Below, in pieces: positions 28,456 to 38,141 of a DNA stretch of 64,000 nucleotides. The stretch covers positions 62,001-126,000 of the forward strand of contig CP001624.1 in the NCBI GenBank assembly GCA_000023185.1, written 5' to 3'. Numbering within the stretch: the first letter of the stretch is position 1; the number at the start of each line of letters is the position of its first letter. The notes beneath the pieces are model-generated. The model did no database searches and was not told where the DNA came from. It saw only the letters and a list, made by a program, of their open reading frames with translations. The position numbers and the translations under genes were made by a program. This stretch comes from Rhizobium leguminosarum bv. trifolii WSM1325. GTDB lineage: Bacteria > Pseudomonadota > Alphaproteobacteria > Rhizobiales > Rhizobiaceae.

Positions 28456-28866
28456 CTATGGCTCATCAAATGAGGACGCTCTGACCGTCAACGTCTTCCC
28501 GGCGGGGTCTTGCTGGAATATCAGCCCACCTTTGGCCTTCGAGTGTCCCGGGACATAATCCAAGACGGTCTCGACGTTTTCAAGGACCGAATCTTGTTCT
28601 CGTATCTCGCCCTGGACGGTTACCTGCGACGCGGTCGCGCTTGAATCGTTTCGGATTTCGAAGAGAACTTGAAAACCATCGCCGCGTTTTTCGGTTTGCA
28701 GCACGACCCCGACCAGGTTCGGCGAAGAGTCACGGTCAACCAATGCATCCTTGCCAATCCAAGCAATCACGCCAAGGACAATTACGGCCGAGACGACACC
28801 CGTGACCCATTCAATCCAATGCGGTTCGCCTGCTTCCAGATTTTTGCCGTTGGAGATTTTTGTCAT
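28456..28866 (-). CDS. TIGR02588 family membrane-anchored protein
   Basis: A 136-residue protein with one transmembrane helix (about 18-41, WIEWVTGVVSAVIVLGVIAW) and a periplasmic beta-rich domain. It fits the TIGR02588 family of unknown function, which is found beside TIGR02587 membrane proteins. Its ATG lies six bases after the stop of exactly such a partner, so the two form a complex or a shared pathway. The position-specific resemblance was judged by eye. Confidence 0.72.
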   Translation of the reverse strand: MTKISNGKNLEAGEPHWIEWVTGVVSAVIVLGVIAWIGKDALVDRDSSPNLVGVVLQTEKRGDGFQVLFEIRNDSSATASQVTVQGEIREQDSVLENVETVLDYVPGHSKAKGGLIFQQDPAGKTLTVRASSFDEP

Positions 28867-28872
28867 CGTGCC

Positions 28873-29742
28873 TCACAGGATCAGGCGAGCTGCTGCCGCG
28901 CCAATGGCACCGGGAAAGCTCAGAACGACAACGGCCATAAGGATTTGGGTAGACCCGATGTCATAGGTTCTATGGAACGTCCAGAGGCAATAGGCACTGA
29001 TCAGACCGGCAATTACGTAGCCCGGCAGGGTGAAGCGAACGAAAGCGTGCCAGCTTGGCGTACCCTCGGCGAGATCGTGGCTCCCCTTGAAAGAAAGGGC
29101 GTAAACGAACCCATGCATGACTGCCAGCGAGGCGGCGATCATGAGCAAGGCATGCCACGGCGTCATCTTGTAGGAGAGCAAGATCATTTCCTCGGTGGGC
29201 GCGACGTTGAGGTTGAGGAACAGGGCGCCGACCGCCATCAGGAATAGTTCACCGGCGTAGCTCGTTTCCCGTTCGTGGATTGGGTCATCACTATCGCCTT
29301 CCTTGGCATCGTCGCCATCGTCCGATTGTCCGCCGAGCTGGCTCCGACCTAGCATCGCGCCGATGCTGGCAGGTATGGACTGGATCGCGATCATTCCGAT
29401 AATCTCGTGCGGAGATTGGTCGTATTTCAGAACCCCCATGGCGAAGAGGATAAGTGCGCTGCCCAGAACCCCAAGGCCATAGGCAATGCTTGCATCACGG
29501 ATCGCTTGTCGCCAGGTTGACGTCCGCTCAAATCCGATCCGGTCCGAGAGAATAACGAGAAGGGGAATATTGACGATCAGCAAGAGAAACAGGCGGCTGC
29601 GGTCCATGTAGAAGCCGAGCTCCCACATTTCCATGGTCATGAACATGGGCAGCGCGAAAAGCAATGCTCCCGCAATACCGCGTGCGATCCCTGCAAAAAA
29701 TTTGCTTCTATCGAAATCCTCGCGCGTGATCGCGACACTCAA
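28873..29742 (-). CDS. TIGR02587 family integral membrane protein
   Basis: A 289-residue multi-pass membrane protein with about seven helices and an acidic loop (SDDGDDAKEGDSDD) in the middle. The segments GIARGIAGALLFALPMFMTMEMW and LFLNLNVAPTEEMILLSYKM fit the TIGR02587 family, whose function is unknown. The start is read as TTG at 29740-29742, because GGGGAG lies seven bases upstream and the ATG 19 codons earlier codes for an unconvincing Gly/Ser-rich lead. It is translated just ahead of its TIGR02588 partner. Confidence 0.74.
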   Translation of the reverse strand: MSVAITREDFDRSKFFAGIARGIAGALLFALPMFMTMEMWELGFYMDRSRLFLLLIVNIPLLVILSDRIGFERTSTWRQAIRDASIAYGLGVLGSALILFAMGVLKYDQSPHEIIGMIAIQSIPASIGAMLGRSQLGGQSDDGDDAKEGDSDDPIHERETSYAGELFLMAVGALFLNLNVAPTEEMILLSYKMTPWHALLMIAASLAVMHGFVYALSFKGSHDLAEGTPSWHAFVRFTLPGYVIAGLISAYCLWTFHRTYDIGSTQILMAVVVLSFPGAIGAAAARLIL

Positions 29743-29912
29743 GTTTGATCTCCCCCTAAATGAAAAACTCCCACCACCCGTAAACCGAGGCAGCGGCATT
29801 CAAAGCGCAGGCGCTCGCTGCAGAAGCGCGGGTTGGACGCATGAGCACCAGCGCCGCCGAAGTCAAAGCCGTCATGGACATCAAGGTTGACATGACTTTT
29901 CTCGAATGCTTC

Positions 29913-30725
29913 TCAGTTGTGAGATAGTGGCAGCTCCGACCGTACCTGCGAGAGATTTGGGGTCGACACGGTTCGATATCGTGCCTCGACCAAATTATAG
30001 ATTCCGAACGCAGCCAAGCCGATAGCCACGACGAGGTAGAGAACAGCTCCGAACGGAAGCTGTCTCACGAAGGTCAAGGCATCACTTATGCTCCCTGCCT
30101 GGCCCGGATCGACGGTAAAGGCCGCATAGCAAAAGAAGATGCCGACGATCACGAAAACGACCCCACGGGAAACGAGCCCATAGATGCAAACCAATAACAG
30201 AGGTCGGCTTTGACCGAGCGTGAGATATCGCTCAAACCGCCTCGTGATACCTTTCAGCGCTGTAACGGCGCCACCAATGACAAACCCGAGACCAATCGCA
30301 CCAGCTAGGAATCGACCAAACGGTTGCGACATGACCCAGGCTGCCAAGCCCTTTTCTCCGCCGTCACCACCGGATCCAAAGCCAAGTGCGTCCTGAAAGG
30401 CGTATATCGCCAACCCCAAGTACGTCACGGCGCTCCCGAGAAGAGCGGCACGGATCAGGTAGCTTTTCACACTGTGGTCATGGTTGTCTGCGTTTGCGAT
30501 GGACTGGGCAAGCCGCCATGCTACGAAGCCGAGTAGCCCGAGCCCTATCAAGCCCAGCCACACTCGGCCCAATGGCTGTTCCAAGACAGCGTCGAGCGCT
30601 GATTTGGTATCGGCCTTTCCGCCGCCGAAGCTCGAAAATACTGCCAGCGCAGCAACGAGCAAAAACACAATGCCTCGGGCGCTATATCCAGCCCGCGCAA
30701 GCCATTCAAATTTCGACCTGGTCAT
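29913..30725 (-). CDS. DUF1206 family membrane protein
   Basis: A 270-residue protein with six predicted helices in three similar pairs, each opened by an R-G or S-R-G-V/I-V-F motif (YSARGIVFLLVAALAVF, GLVSRGVVFVIVGIFF), as expected for DUF1206. Start chosen is MTRSKFEWLARAGYSARG at 30723-30725, preceded by GGGGGAAC; 25 upstream codons are not family-like and would lie across a stress-type promoter. Function unknown; the promoter suggests a role in general stress. Confidence 0.82.
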   Translation of the reverse strand: MTRSKFEWLARAGYSARGIVFLLVAALAVFSSFGGGKADTKSALDAVLEQPLGRVWLGLIGLGLLGFVAWRLAQSIANADNHDHSVKSYLIRAALLGSAVTYLGLAIYAFQDALGFGSGGDGGEKGLAAWVMSQPFGRFLAGAIGLGFVIGGAVTALKGITRRFERYLTLGQSRPLLLVCIYGLVSRGVVFVIVGIFFCYAAFTVDPGQAGSISDALTFVRQLPFGAVLYLVVAIGLAAFGIYNLVEARYRTVSTPNLSQVRSELPLSHN

Positions 30726-30749
30726 CTCTGGTTCCCCCGCCGCGGATTT

Positions 30750-30774
30750 AACGAGCGCCCAGCAAAACAGTTCC
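30750..30774 (-). promoter_or_regulatory. EcfG (general stress) type promoter
   Basis: On the minus strand GGAAC (30774-30770) and CGTT (30753-30750) are separated by 16 bases, matching the alphaproteobacterial EcfG/RpoE2 consensus. It lies 24-49 bases before the DUF1206 ATG with a start site expected near 30743. No similar pair was found before the other genes checked. Confidence 0.6.
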
Positions 30775-30991
30775 GACTTCTCCGCGATGAATGTCTTCAA
30801 CGAGGCAAGGTCCTCGAACTTTTATCGCAAATTTGACTGTCGGACGCCAACAGGGGTTGCCAATGAAACGAGATTGCGAGCAGCGCGAAACGCGGCTCAA
30901 TATATTTCAGTTCCATAAGATAGATTATGCCACTTTTACAATTATAGATTGCGTCAATTAACTACATACACTCCAGTTTCCTGGGAAACTC

Positions 30992-31017
30992 AGCCGGGGG
31001 CCCCCTGAGATCCGGCT
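30992..31017 (-). terminator. Possible terminator stem after the GNAT gene
   Basis: agccgg (30992-30997) pairs with ccggct (31012-31017) around a GC-rich loop, immediately beyond the acetyltransferase stop on the minus strand. The rest of the 30726-31018 gap is AT-rich and shows no gene. The T run is poor (gagtttccc), so this is a weak call. Confidence 0.35.
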
Positions 31018-31018
31018 T

Positions 31019-31552
31019 TCAAATATCGTTTGGTGATCGCAGTTCATAGAGCACGTGACGGCGCAACGGATGCCCCTCGGCCAGATTGGGATGATCGAAT
31101 TCACCGATCCGGTTCATCCCTAGCCGTCTCATCAAACCCCAGGAATTGCTGTTTGCGGGCACCGTGAAGCTGACGATGCGGTCAAGCTTCAGCTCGTTGA
31201 ATGCAAAGTCGAGAGACCGTTCCGCGGCCTCGCGCGCATAGCCGGCGCCGTGCCGAGACGCTGAAAGCCGCCAACCGATTTCGACTGCCGGGGCAAATGG
31301 CAAAGCAGGTGAAACCTTAGCGAGGCCGCACATGCCGATCAACGCGCCGCTTGCCTTTTCCTCCAGCGCCCAGAACCCCCAGCCATGATCCTCGAAGTGA
31401 AGGTCGATGCGGTCGAGCATCGCATTCGACTGTTCGTCGGTCAGAGGGTTGAGATATCTGACGACGTCGGGCTCGGCATTGATCGCAGCGAAGGGCTTGC
31501 GATCCTGTTGTTGCCAGGGTCTCAAAATCAGGCGTTCAGTTTCGAGCTGCAT
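31019..31552 (-). CDS. GNAT family N-acetyltransferase, RimJ-like
   Basis: A 177-residue acetyltransferase with the RimJ/RimL opening (LETERLILRPWQQQDRKPFAAI), the EIGWRLSASRHGAGYAREAA acetyl-CoA loop and the closing VPANSNSWGLMRRLGM segment. It transfers acetyl from acetyl-CoA to an amine; protein N-termini, small amines and antibiotics are all possible. Its ATG is 19 bases after the ureidoglycine aminohydrolase stop, so the two genes are probably cotranscribed. Confidence 0.86.
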   Translation of the reverse strand: MQLETERLILRPWQQQDRKPFAAINAEPDVVRYLNPLTDEQSNAMLDRIDLHFEDHGWGFWALEEKASGALIGMCGLAKVSPALPFAPAVEIGWRLSASRHGAGYAREAAERSLDFAFNELKLDRIVSFTVPANSNSWGLMRRLGMNRIGEFDHPNLAEGHPLRRHVLYELRSPNDI

Positions 31553-31571
31553 CGTCTCTCACCATTAGCTC

Positions 31572-32390
31572 CTACCAGAGCGTCATGTGACGGTTGACGT
31601 CCTTGTAGAGCAGGTAGCGGAACCGGCCGGGGCCACCGGCGTAACATGCCTGCGGGCAGAAGGAGCGCAGCCACATGAAGTCGCCGGCCTCGACCTCGAC
31701 CCAATCCTGGTTCAGCCGATAGACGGCTTTGCCCTCCAGCACATAGAGACCATGCTCCATGACATGGGTTTCCATGAAGGGGATCACGGCGCCCGGCTCC
31801 AGAGTCACGATATTCACGTGCATGTCGTAGCGGACATCGGCCGCATCGATGAACCGGGTCGTCCCCCAGCGTCCATCGGTATCGGGCATTGCCGAGATTG
31901 GGTGCTGGTCCTCATGCGTGACAATCGCCGGCGGCGGCTCCAGCCCCTCGACCTCCTGAAATGCCTTTCGAATCCAGTGGAATTTTGCCGCAGTCGAGCC
32001 GCCGTTTTTCAGGCGCCAGACCGAACCCGCCGGAATATAGGCGAAGGAACCGGCGCGAAGCGCATGGCTGACGCCTTCGAGTTCCACTGTCATCTCGCCT
32101 TCGACGACGAACAGGACCGCTTCCGCCCGCTTGTCGGGCTCCGGCCGGTCGCTTCCGCCGCCCGGCTGAACTTCCATGACATATTGCGAGAAGGTCTCGG
32201 AGAAGCCGGAGAGCGGCCGGGAGAGAACCCATGCCCGTGTCCCCGTCCAATGCGGAAGGACGCTGGTGACAATATCCGTCATGACGCTGCGTGGGATAAC
32301 CGCATAGGCTGTGGTGAAGACGGCCTTGCTGGAAAGCAGCTCGGTTTGCGGCGGCAATCCGCCGAGTTTGGAATAATAATCTCTGTTCAT
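31572..32390 (-). CDS. allE: (S)-ureidoglycine aminohydrolase
   Basis: A 272-residue bicupin of the YlbA/UGHY family, which releases ammonia from (S)-ureidoglycine in allantoin degradation. The manganese site of the C-terminal cupin is recognisable: Glu207, His209 and His213 in METHVMEHG, and Gln247 in FCPQACY. The N-terminal cupin (EAVLFVVEGEM) lacks an obvious site, as in characterised members. No allantoinase or allantoate amidohydrolase is nearby, but the gene follows a Dpp importer operon on the same strand after a 203-base gap that shows no gene. Confidence 0.9.
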   Translation of the reverse strand: MNRDYYSKLGGLPPQTELLSSKAVFTTAYAVIPRSVMTDIVTSVLPHWTGTRAWVLSRPLSGFSETFSQYVMEVQPGGGSDRPEPDKRAEAVLFVVEGEMTVELEGVSHALRAGSFAYIPAGSVWRLKNGGSTAAKFHWIRKAFQEVEGLEPPPAIVTHEDQHPISAMPDTDGRWGTTRFIDAADVRYDMHVNIVTLEPGAVIPFMETHVMEHGLYVLEGKAVYRLNQDWVEVEAGDFMWLRSFCPQACYAGGPGRFRYLLYKDVNRHMTLW

Positions 32391-32593
32391 CGGTCCAGGC
32401 TTCGCGGCATTTGGTTATGCATCTGCTTTATGCGCCGTTTGCACGTTAGGCAACTCCCAATGGGCCGAGCGGAGCCAACTGACGGACTGCATAATTCCCG
32501 AAATCGGACCAGGCCTCAGGATAAACTAGACAGCAATTCAGGATGTTACAGCGCGATCTTCAGGCGTCACGAAAAGACGGGCTGCGTTATGGC

Positions 32594-34429
32594 TTACCGA
32601 TCGGCCATGACCAGATGGCCCGGCCCGACTTCGCGATAAGACGTGCTCGCGGGCTGATAATCGACCGGGCGCATCGGGCTCTTGATCTCGTCATTCGCCA
32701 CCATCCGCTTTTCGTGGCGACGGTCCGGATCCGGCACGGGCACTGCCGCAATGAGTTTCTTCGTATAGGGATGCTGCGGATTTTCGAAGACCGCGGCCCG
32801 CGGGCCGATCTCGACGATCTCGCCGAGATACATCACCGCCACCCGGTGGCTGACGCGCTCGACTACCGCCATATCGTGCGAGATGAACAGGAAGGCAAGG
32901 TTGAGGCTCTGCTGCAGGTCGAGCATCAGGTTGATGACTTGCGCCTTGATCGAGACGTCGAGCGCCGAGACGCTTTCGTCGGCGACGATGACCTTCGGCT
33001 GCAAGGCAAGCGCGCGCGCAATGCAGATGCGCTGGCGCTGGCCGCCGGAAAATTCATGCGGGTAGCGCGCTGCCATATCCGCCGACAGACCGACCTTCAC
33101 CAGCAGATCGGCGACGACGTCTTTTGCCTGTTTCGAATTGCCCATCCTGTGTTCGAGATAGGGTTCGGCGATCGCAGCACCGACCGTCATGCGCGGATTG
33201 AGGCTGGCAAAGGGATCCTGGAAGATCATCTGCACGGATTTGCGCATCTCGCGCAGATCCTTCCTGTCGAGGCCGAGCACCTCCCTGCCCTCGACGAGAA
33301 CGGAACCGGCCTGCGGCTCAATGAGCCGCATGATGGCGCGGCCGGTCGTCGATTTGCCGCAGCCGGATTCGCCGACGAGCGACAGCGTCTCGCCGGCATG
33401 AAGGTCGAAGGAAACGTTTTCCACTGCGTGCACCCGGCTGGTCAGCCGGCCGAACAGACCGGAATGAATATCGAAACGCTTGGTGAGGTTCTTCACCTGC
33501 AGGACCGGCGTCGCTGCCACCGTATCGGTGACCTCGACGGGAATGTCGGATTCACCCGTTGCGGTGTTGACCACGGGAAAGCGCAGCGGCCTTTGCCTGC
33601 CCTGCATCGAGCCGAGCACCGGCACGGCGGATAGTAGCGCTCTGGTATAGGGATGTTTGCCGCGGTGGAAGATATCGGCGGTGGCGCCGCTTTCCACCTG
33701 TTCGCCGCGATACATCACCACCGTCCTGTCGGCGATCTCGGCGACGACACCCATGTCATGGGTGATGAACAGAACGGAGGTCCCCTCCTCGTCCTGCAGC
33801 ATCTTGATGAGATCGAGGATCTGGCCCTGGATGGTGACGTCGAGCGCCGTCGTCGGCTCGTCGGCGATCAGCAATTTCGGCCGGCTGGCGAGCGCCATGG
33901 CGATCATCACCCGCTGGCGCATGCCGCCGGAAAAACGGTGCGGATATTCGCCGAAGCGCGAGGCGGCCGAGGGGATGCGGACCTTTTCCAAGAGCCGGAT
34001 CGTCTCCGCCTTCGCATCGGTTTTGCTCATGTCGGAATGGCAGAGCAGCGCTTCGGAAATCTGGTCGCCGATGGTGAAGAGCGGATTGAGCGATGTCATC
34101 GGCTCCTGGAAGATCATCGCCACCTCGTTTCCGCGAACCTGCCGCATGGCATTTTCCGGCAAGGCCAGAAGGTCGCGTCCGCCGAGCATGACGCGGCCCT
34201 CGACACGGCTCGTGTCCGCCTGCAGCAGCCGCATGATCGAGAGCGAGGTGACGCTCTTGCCCGAGCCGGATTCGCCGACAATCGCCACTGTCTCCGCTGG
34301 CACCACCGTGAAAGACACATCGCGCACGACCGGTTTCCAGACACCGTCCACCAGGAAGGATGTCGTCAGACCTTCGACGGAAAGAACGTCGGTCGTCGCC
34401 TGGATCGGTTGGGTTTGGGCACTGGCCAT
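32594..34429 (-). CDS. ABC importer ATPase, fused DppD-DppF type
   Basis: A 611-residue double ATPase for the minus-strand Dpp importer. The two Walker A motifs are GESGSGKS and GESGCGKST, with signatures SGGMRQR and SGGQRQR; a linker of about 60 residues joins the halves. The ATG at 34427-34429 (MASAQTQPIQATTD) has AGAGGA upstream, and the longer frame is not needed. It is the last recognised gene of the operon, lying 32 bases after the SelA-like gene. Confidence 0.93.
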   Translation of the reverse strand: MASAQTQPIQATTDVLSVEGLTTSFLVDGVWKPVVRDVSFTVVPAETVAIVGESGSGKSVTSLSIMRLLQADTSRVEGRVMLGGRDLLALPENAMRQVRGNEVAMIFQEPMTSLNPLFTIGDQISEALLCHSDMSKTDAKAETIRLLEKVRIPSAASRFGEYPHRFSGGMRQRVMIAMALASRPKLLIADEPTTALDVTIQGQILDLIKMLQDEEGTSVLFITHDMGVVAEIADRTVVMYRGEQVESGATADIFHRGKHPYTRALLSAVPVLGSMQGRQRPLRFPVVNTATGESDIPVEVTDTVAATPVLQVKNLTKRFDIHSGLFGRLTSRVHAVENVSFDLHAGETLSLVGESGCGKSTTGRAIMRLIEPQAGSVLVEGREVLGLDRKDLREMRKSVQMIFQDPFASLNPRMTVGAAIAEPYLEHRMGNSKQAKDVVADLLVKVGLSADMAARYPHEFSGGQRQRICIARALALQPKVIVADESVSALDVSIKAQVINLMLDLQQSLNLAFLFISHDMAVVERVSHRVAVMYLGEIVEIGPRAAVFENPQHPYTKKLIAAVPVPDPDRRHEKRMVANDEIKSPMRPVDYQPASTSYREVGPGHLVMADR

Positions 34430-34461
34430 GGTGGTTCCTCTTGCGACAGGTAAGCGGCGGA

Positions 34462-35658
34462 TCAATCCGGCCAGCGCAGCGCACCGTCGAAGCGGTGCCT
34501 GCTACGGTTCTCGATGGGCGTTGCGATGATCTCATTGGACGCGCGCGCCTTGTCGAGCTCCTGCGCCAGGCGCTCCGCGACGACCGTCTCCTCGCCCGGG
34601 TGCAGGTTGCAGGGGTCGAGATAAAAATAGCGGTGCTCCACCTCATGATCGCGCACGATGATCGGCGGGCTGCCCTTGGCAAGCGCATCGGCCAGATCCC
34701 AGGCGGTGATATGGGCTTGCTCGGGATCGACGATCAGGCGCAGCCGCTCGAGCGGATTGTGGGTCGGATCGGGCTCGATCAGCGCGGTAAGGCCAGGGCG
34801 GCCGTCGAGCGTACGCTTCCACAGGTTGAGATAGCCGGTCTCGCGTTCCCGGATGCCGGCATGGTCACGATTTTCCCAGGCTTCGAGTGCCGCCATGACG
34901 CCGAAGATGCTCTCCTTGCCGACCTTCATGCCGCGGCCGATGCCCATGTTCTGCAGGAAGGCATGACGCACCAGCTCCTTGCTGCCGGCAACGATGCCCG
35001 AAGTCGGACCGCCGAGGAATTTGTGGCCGGAGTAAAGGGCGATATCGGCCCCCTGCTCCAGGAAAATCCTGAGATCATATTCCGAGGCGGCATCGACGAT
35101 GACGGGCACGCCCTTGGCATGGGCAATCTCGACGAATTCCTTGAGGTTCAAAAGGCCGTAATCGACGACATGGTGGGAGACGACATAGACGGCAGCCGCG
35201 GTCTTGTCGGTGATGGCGTTTTCCATGTGGAAGCGATGCGTCGAGGTCGCCTGCCCGACAAGCACGACCTTGCCGCCGGCAAGCCGGATCGCCTGGTCGA
35301 CCGGGGCGCCGTAGCTGACCACATGCCCCATCTGCACCAGCACTTCGTTCTTCTCCGGCACGACATCCGGCAACCTCTCGATCGCCAGCAGATTGTTGCC
35401 GGTGATGGCGCCGGCAACAGCCAGCGAAATGCCGGCCGAGCAGGAGGCGGTGACGAAGCCCGCCTCGCCGCCGGTCAGCCGGGCGATGACGCCGCTTGCC
35501 TTGCGCTGCAGGTCGTTGATCTCGACGAAGTGCGGCAGGATCGATGCCATCGCGCTGATCGCTTCTGGAACGACGATCGAGGCGCCGAGGCTGGTCATCG
35601 TGCCCGATACATTGATGACAGGGCGAAGGCCGAGCGACGGGCGGATATCAGTGGACAT
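34462..35658 (-). CDS. SelA-like PLP-dependent enzyme
   Basis: A 398-residue fold-type I PLP protein similar to selenocysteine synthase (SelA) and D-glucosaminate-6-phosphate ammonia-lyase. The cofactor lysine is Lys213 in [13 protein letters not shown], with the acidic [11 protein letters not shown] segment before it. No selenocysteine genes are near, so an ammonia-lyase, racemase or aminotransferase role on an imported amino compound is more likely. It sits between RidA and the importer ATPase; RidA clears the enamine/imine by-products that PLP lyases make, which supports such chemistry. Confidence 0.8.
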   Translation of the reverse strand: MSTDIRPSLGLRPVINVSGTMTSLGASIVVPEAISAMASILPHFVEINDLQRKASGVIARLTGGEAGFVTASCSAGISLAVAGAITGNNLLAIERLPDVVPEKNEVLVQMGHVVSYGAPVDQAIRLAGGKVVLVGQATSTHRFHMENAITDKTAAAVYVVSHHVVDYGLLNLKEFVEIAHAKGVPVIVDAASEYDLRIFLEQGADIALYSGHKFLGGPTSGIVAGSKELVRHAFLQNMGIGRGMKVGKESIFGVMAALEAWENRDHAGIRERETGYLNLWKRTLDGRPGLTALIEPDPTHNPLERLRLIVDPEQAHITAWDLADALAKGSPPIIVRDHEVEHRYFYLDPCNLHPGEETVVAERLAQELDKARASNEIIATPIENRSRHRFDGALRWPD

Positions 35659-35726
35659 GGAGATCTCCAGGATTCTGGGTCGAAAAACGAAACATGGGGC
35701 GGTCGATCAAGTGTGTCGAGTTCCCG

Positions 35727-36224
35727 TCAGCCGTGCAAGGCGACGATTGCCTCGATCTCGACGGTGATGTTGCCGGGCAGCGAGCCGAAGCCGACGGCCG
35801 AGCGGGCATGTTCGCCGGCCGGCCCGAAGACTTCAATCAGCAGATCCGAGCAGCCGTTAATGACGCTCGGATGATCCTCGAACTCAGGCACGGCATTGAC
35901 CATGCCGAGCAATTTCACCACCCGCTTGACCCGGGCGAGATCGCCAAGCGCATCCTGCATGACGGCAAGCAGGTTGATGCCGGTCAGCCGCGCATGGCCG
36001 TAGGCCTCGTCGATACTGACTCCACCGCCGACCTTGCCGGCATGCATGAAACCGTCGGCCTCACGCGGTCCCTGGCCGGAGAGATAGAGCATATTGCCTT
36101 CGATTACGTGTGTGACGAAATTGGCGATCGGCGGCGGCGGCGGCGGCAGCGCAATGCCGAGGGCGGCAAGCCGTTCGTAAGGCGAGTTCTCGACCTTGCC
36201 GGCGGCGGTGGGAAACTGATTCAC
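35727..36224 (-). CDS. RidA (YjgF/UK114) family enamine/imine deaminase
   Basis: A 165-residue RidA-type protein. The active-site arginine is in HARSAVGFGSLPGN and the VEIEAIVAL ending is diagnostic. A six-proline run (ALPPPPPPIANF) marks the longer RidA subgroup. The start is best read as GTG at 36222-36224, with AGGAG upstream; an ATG five codons earlier overlaps that site. The protein hydrolyses reactive enamines or imines, here probably those produced by the SelA-like enzyme whose gene follows 68 bases on. Confidence 0.88.
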   Translation of the reverse strand: MNQFPTAAGKVENSPYERLAALGIALPPPPPPIANFVTHVIEGNMLYLSGQGPREADGFMHAGKVGGGVSIDEAYGHARLTGINLLAVMQDALGDLARVKRVVKLLGMVNAVPEFEDHPSVINGCSDLLIEVFGPAGEHARSAVGFGSLPGNITVEIEAIVALHG

Positions 36225-36289
36225 GCAAACTCCTGTCATGCAATTTTCGATTTAGCGAATTTCGATTGGGCCAACGCTTGGTCGGCGGA

Positions 36290-37159
36290 TTAAAGATCCT
36301 TGCGAAGTCTGGGATCGAGCATGTCCCTGAGGCCATCGCCGACCATCTGCAGCGACAGCACGGAGAGGATGATGGCGACGCCCGGAAACAGCGTCATCCA
36401 GTCGGCCTGGCCGATATACTGCCGGCCGGCGGCGATCATCGTTCCCCAGGTCGGGATTTCGGGGCTGACGCCAAGGCCGAGGAAAGACAGGCCGGCTTCG
36501 GCAAGCATGGCACTGGCGAAAAGGAACGTCGCCTGCACCAGGATCGGCGACAGCAGGTTGCGCAGGACATGCCGGGTCATGATATGGAAGGTCGAAATGC
36601 CAAGCGCCCTCGCCGCCTCGACATAAGGCAGCTCGCGAATGACCAGCGTCGATGCGCGGACAATGCGGGCAAGGCGTGGCGCATAGACGATCGACAGCGC
36701 GATGATCACCGTCGTCAACGACGGCCCGAGGGCGGCGACGAGCGCAATCGCCAGCAGAATATCGGGAAACGCCATCATCGCGTCGATCAGCCGGGCGATC
36801 GGCGTATCGAGCTTCTGGAAGAAGCCGGCAAGCAGACCGAGCGTCACGCCGATCACGGCTGACAAGGTCACGACCGCAACACCGACGAGCAGCGACAGGC
36901 GGCCGGCGAAGATCGTACGCGAAAAGACGTCGCGGCCGAACTCGTCGGTGCCGAAGAAGAACATGCCGCTCGGCGGTTTCAGCCGGTTGACGATGGAAAG
37001 CTTCGACGGCGAATAGGGCGCGACAACAGGCGCGAAGACCGCCAGAAGCACGAAGATCGTCAGGATCAGCAGGCCGCAGGCGACCGTCTTGCGTTTCAGC
37101 AGGCGCCTGGTGAATTTGCTGCCCTCACCTTCGACGGGCTTGATTGCGATATCGGCCAT
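36290..37159 (-). CDS. ABC peptide-type importer permease, DppC family
   Basis: A 289-residue inner-membrane permease with the DppC motif FGTDEFGRDVFSRTIFAGR and contact loop RELPYVEAARALG. Its ATG overlaps the DppB-like stop (TGATG at 37157-37161). The start is MADIAIKPVEGEG; the longer frame lies in the DppB gene. It pairs with the DppB-like protein below. Confidence 0.93.
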   Translation of the reverse strand: MADIAIKPVEGEGSKFTRRLLKRKTVACGLLILTIFVLLAVFAPVVAPYSPSKLSIVNRLKPPSGMFFFGTDEFGRDVFSRTIFAGRLSLLVGVAVVTLSAVIGVTLGLLAGFFQKLDTPIARLIDAMMAFPDILLAIALVAALGPSLTTVIIALSIVYAPRLARIVRASTLVIRELPYVEAARALGISTFHIMTRHVLRNLLSPILVQATFLFASAMLAEAGLSFLGLGVSPEIPTWGTMIAAGRQYIGQADWMTLFPGVAIILSVLSLQMVGDGLRDMLDPRLRKDL

Positions 37160-38100
37160 CAGTAGCGCACCCTCGGATCGATCAACAGATAGAGCATGTC
37201 GATCGCAAAATTGATCAGCACGTAGAGAGCGGCGATGACGAGCAGAGCCCCCTGGATGACGGGATAGTCGCGGCGCAGAACCGCGGAGACGACGAGATTG
37301 CCGACACCAGGCAGGCCGAAGACGGTCTCGGTGACGACGGCGCCTGAAATCAGCACCGCTGCCGTCAGGCCGATCACCGTCAGGATCGGGATCAGCGCAT
37401 TCTTCAGCGCGTGCTTGAGGATCACCCGTCGCTCGATCAATCCCTTGGCGCGGGCGGTACGGATATAATCGTCGCCGAGCACATCGAGCATCGACGCGCG
37501 GGTGAAACGCAGGATCAGCGCCGAGGAGACGATGCCGAGCGCAAAGGCAGGCAGCGTCAGGTGATACATGCGCTCGAAGAAGGTCGAGCCCGGACCGCCA
37601 TAACCCGAGACCGGGAAGAGATTGAGCCTGACGGCGAAGAACTGCATCAGGATCAGGCCGAGCCAAAAGCTCGGAATGCTGGCGGCGAACATCGCGAGCG
37701 TCGTTGCCGCCTGATCGATGAAGGAGCCGCGCCGATAAGCGGCATAAATGCCGATCGGCAGGGCGATGATGCTGGCGATTGCGAGCGAAAACAAAGTCAG
37801 GAAGAAGGTCGGCTCGGCCCGGTCGAGCAAGGCCGAGGTGACAGGCATGTTGAGGAAGATCGACTGGCCGAGATCACCTCTCAGCATCTGGCCGATATAA
37901 TAGACATATTGCAGGCCGAGCGACTGATCGAGGCCGAGCCGGGCCCTGAGGTCGGCAATATCCTGCGGCGTCGCATCCGGCCCGAGCATGACGGCCGCCG
38001 GATCTCCCGGCGTCACGCGCACGATGACGAAGACGATCGTGACGACGAGAAACATCACGACGATCATGCCGAACAGGCGCTGGAGGATGTAGCGTATCAT
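37159..38100 (-). CDS. ABC peptide-type importer permease, DppB family
   Basis: A 313-residue permease beginning MIRYILQRLFGMIVVMFLVV, with VTPGDPAAVMLGPDAT and the contact loop LGDDYIRTARAKGLIE. It is separated from the binding-protein gene by an intercistronic hairpin at 38142-38171. The apparent N-terminal extension in the same frame crosses that hairpin and is rejected. Confidence 0.93.
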   Translation of the reverse strand: MIRYILQRLFGMIVVMFLVVTIVFVIVRVTPGDPAAVMLGPDATPQDIADLRARLGLDQSLGLQYVYYIGQMLRGDLGQSIFLNMPVTSALLDRAEPTFFLTLFSLAIASIIALPIGIYAAYRRGSFIDQAATTLAMFAASIPSFWLGLILMQFFAVRLNLFPVSGYGGPGSTFFERMYHLTLPAFALGIVSSALILRFTRASMLDVLGDDYIRTARAKGLIERRVILKHALKNALIPILTVIGLTAAVLISGAVVTETVFGLPGVGNLVVSAVLRRDYPVIQGALLVIAALYVLINFAIDMLYLLIDPRVRY

Positions 38101-38141
38101 GAATGCCTGGTAAACCCTTGCAGATGCTACGAAAAAGAAGG

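Noticed and set aside
34462..35658. Selenocysteine synthase (SelA)
   Set aside because: No selB, selD or selenocysteine tRNA is near, and the protein is shorter than SelA; the importer and RidA context favours a metabolic PLP enzyme.
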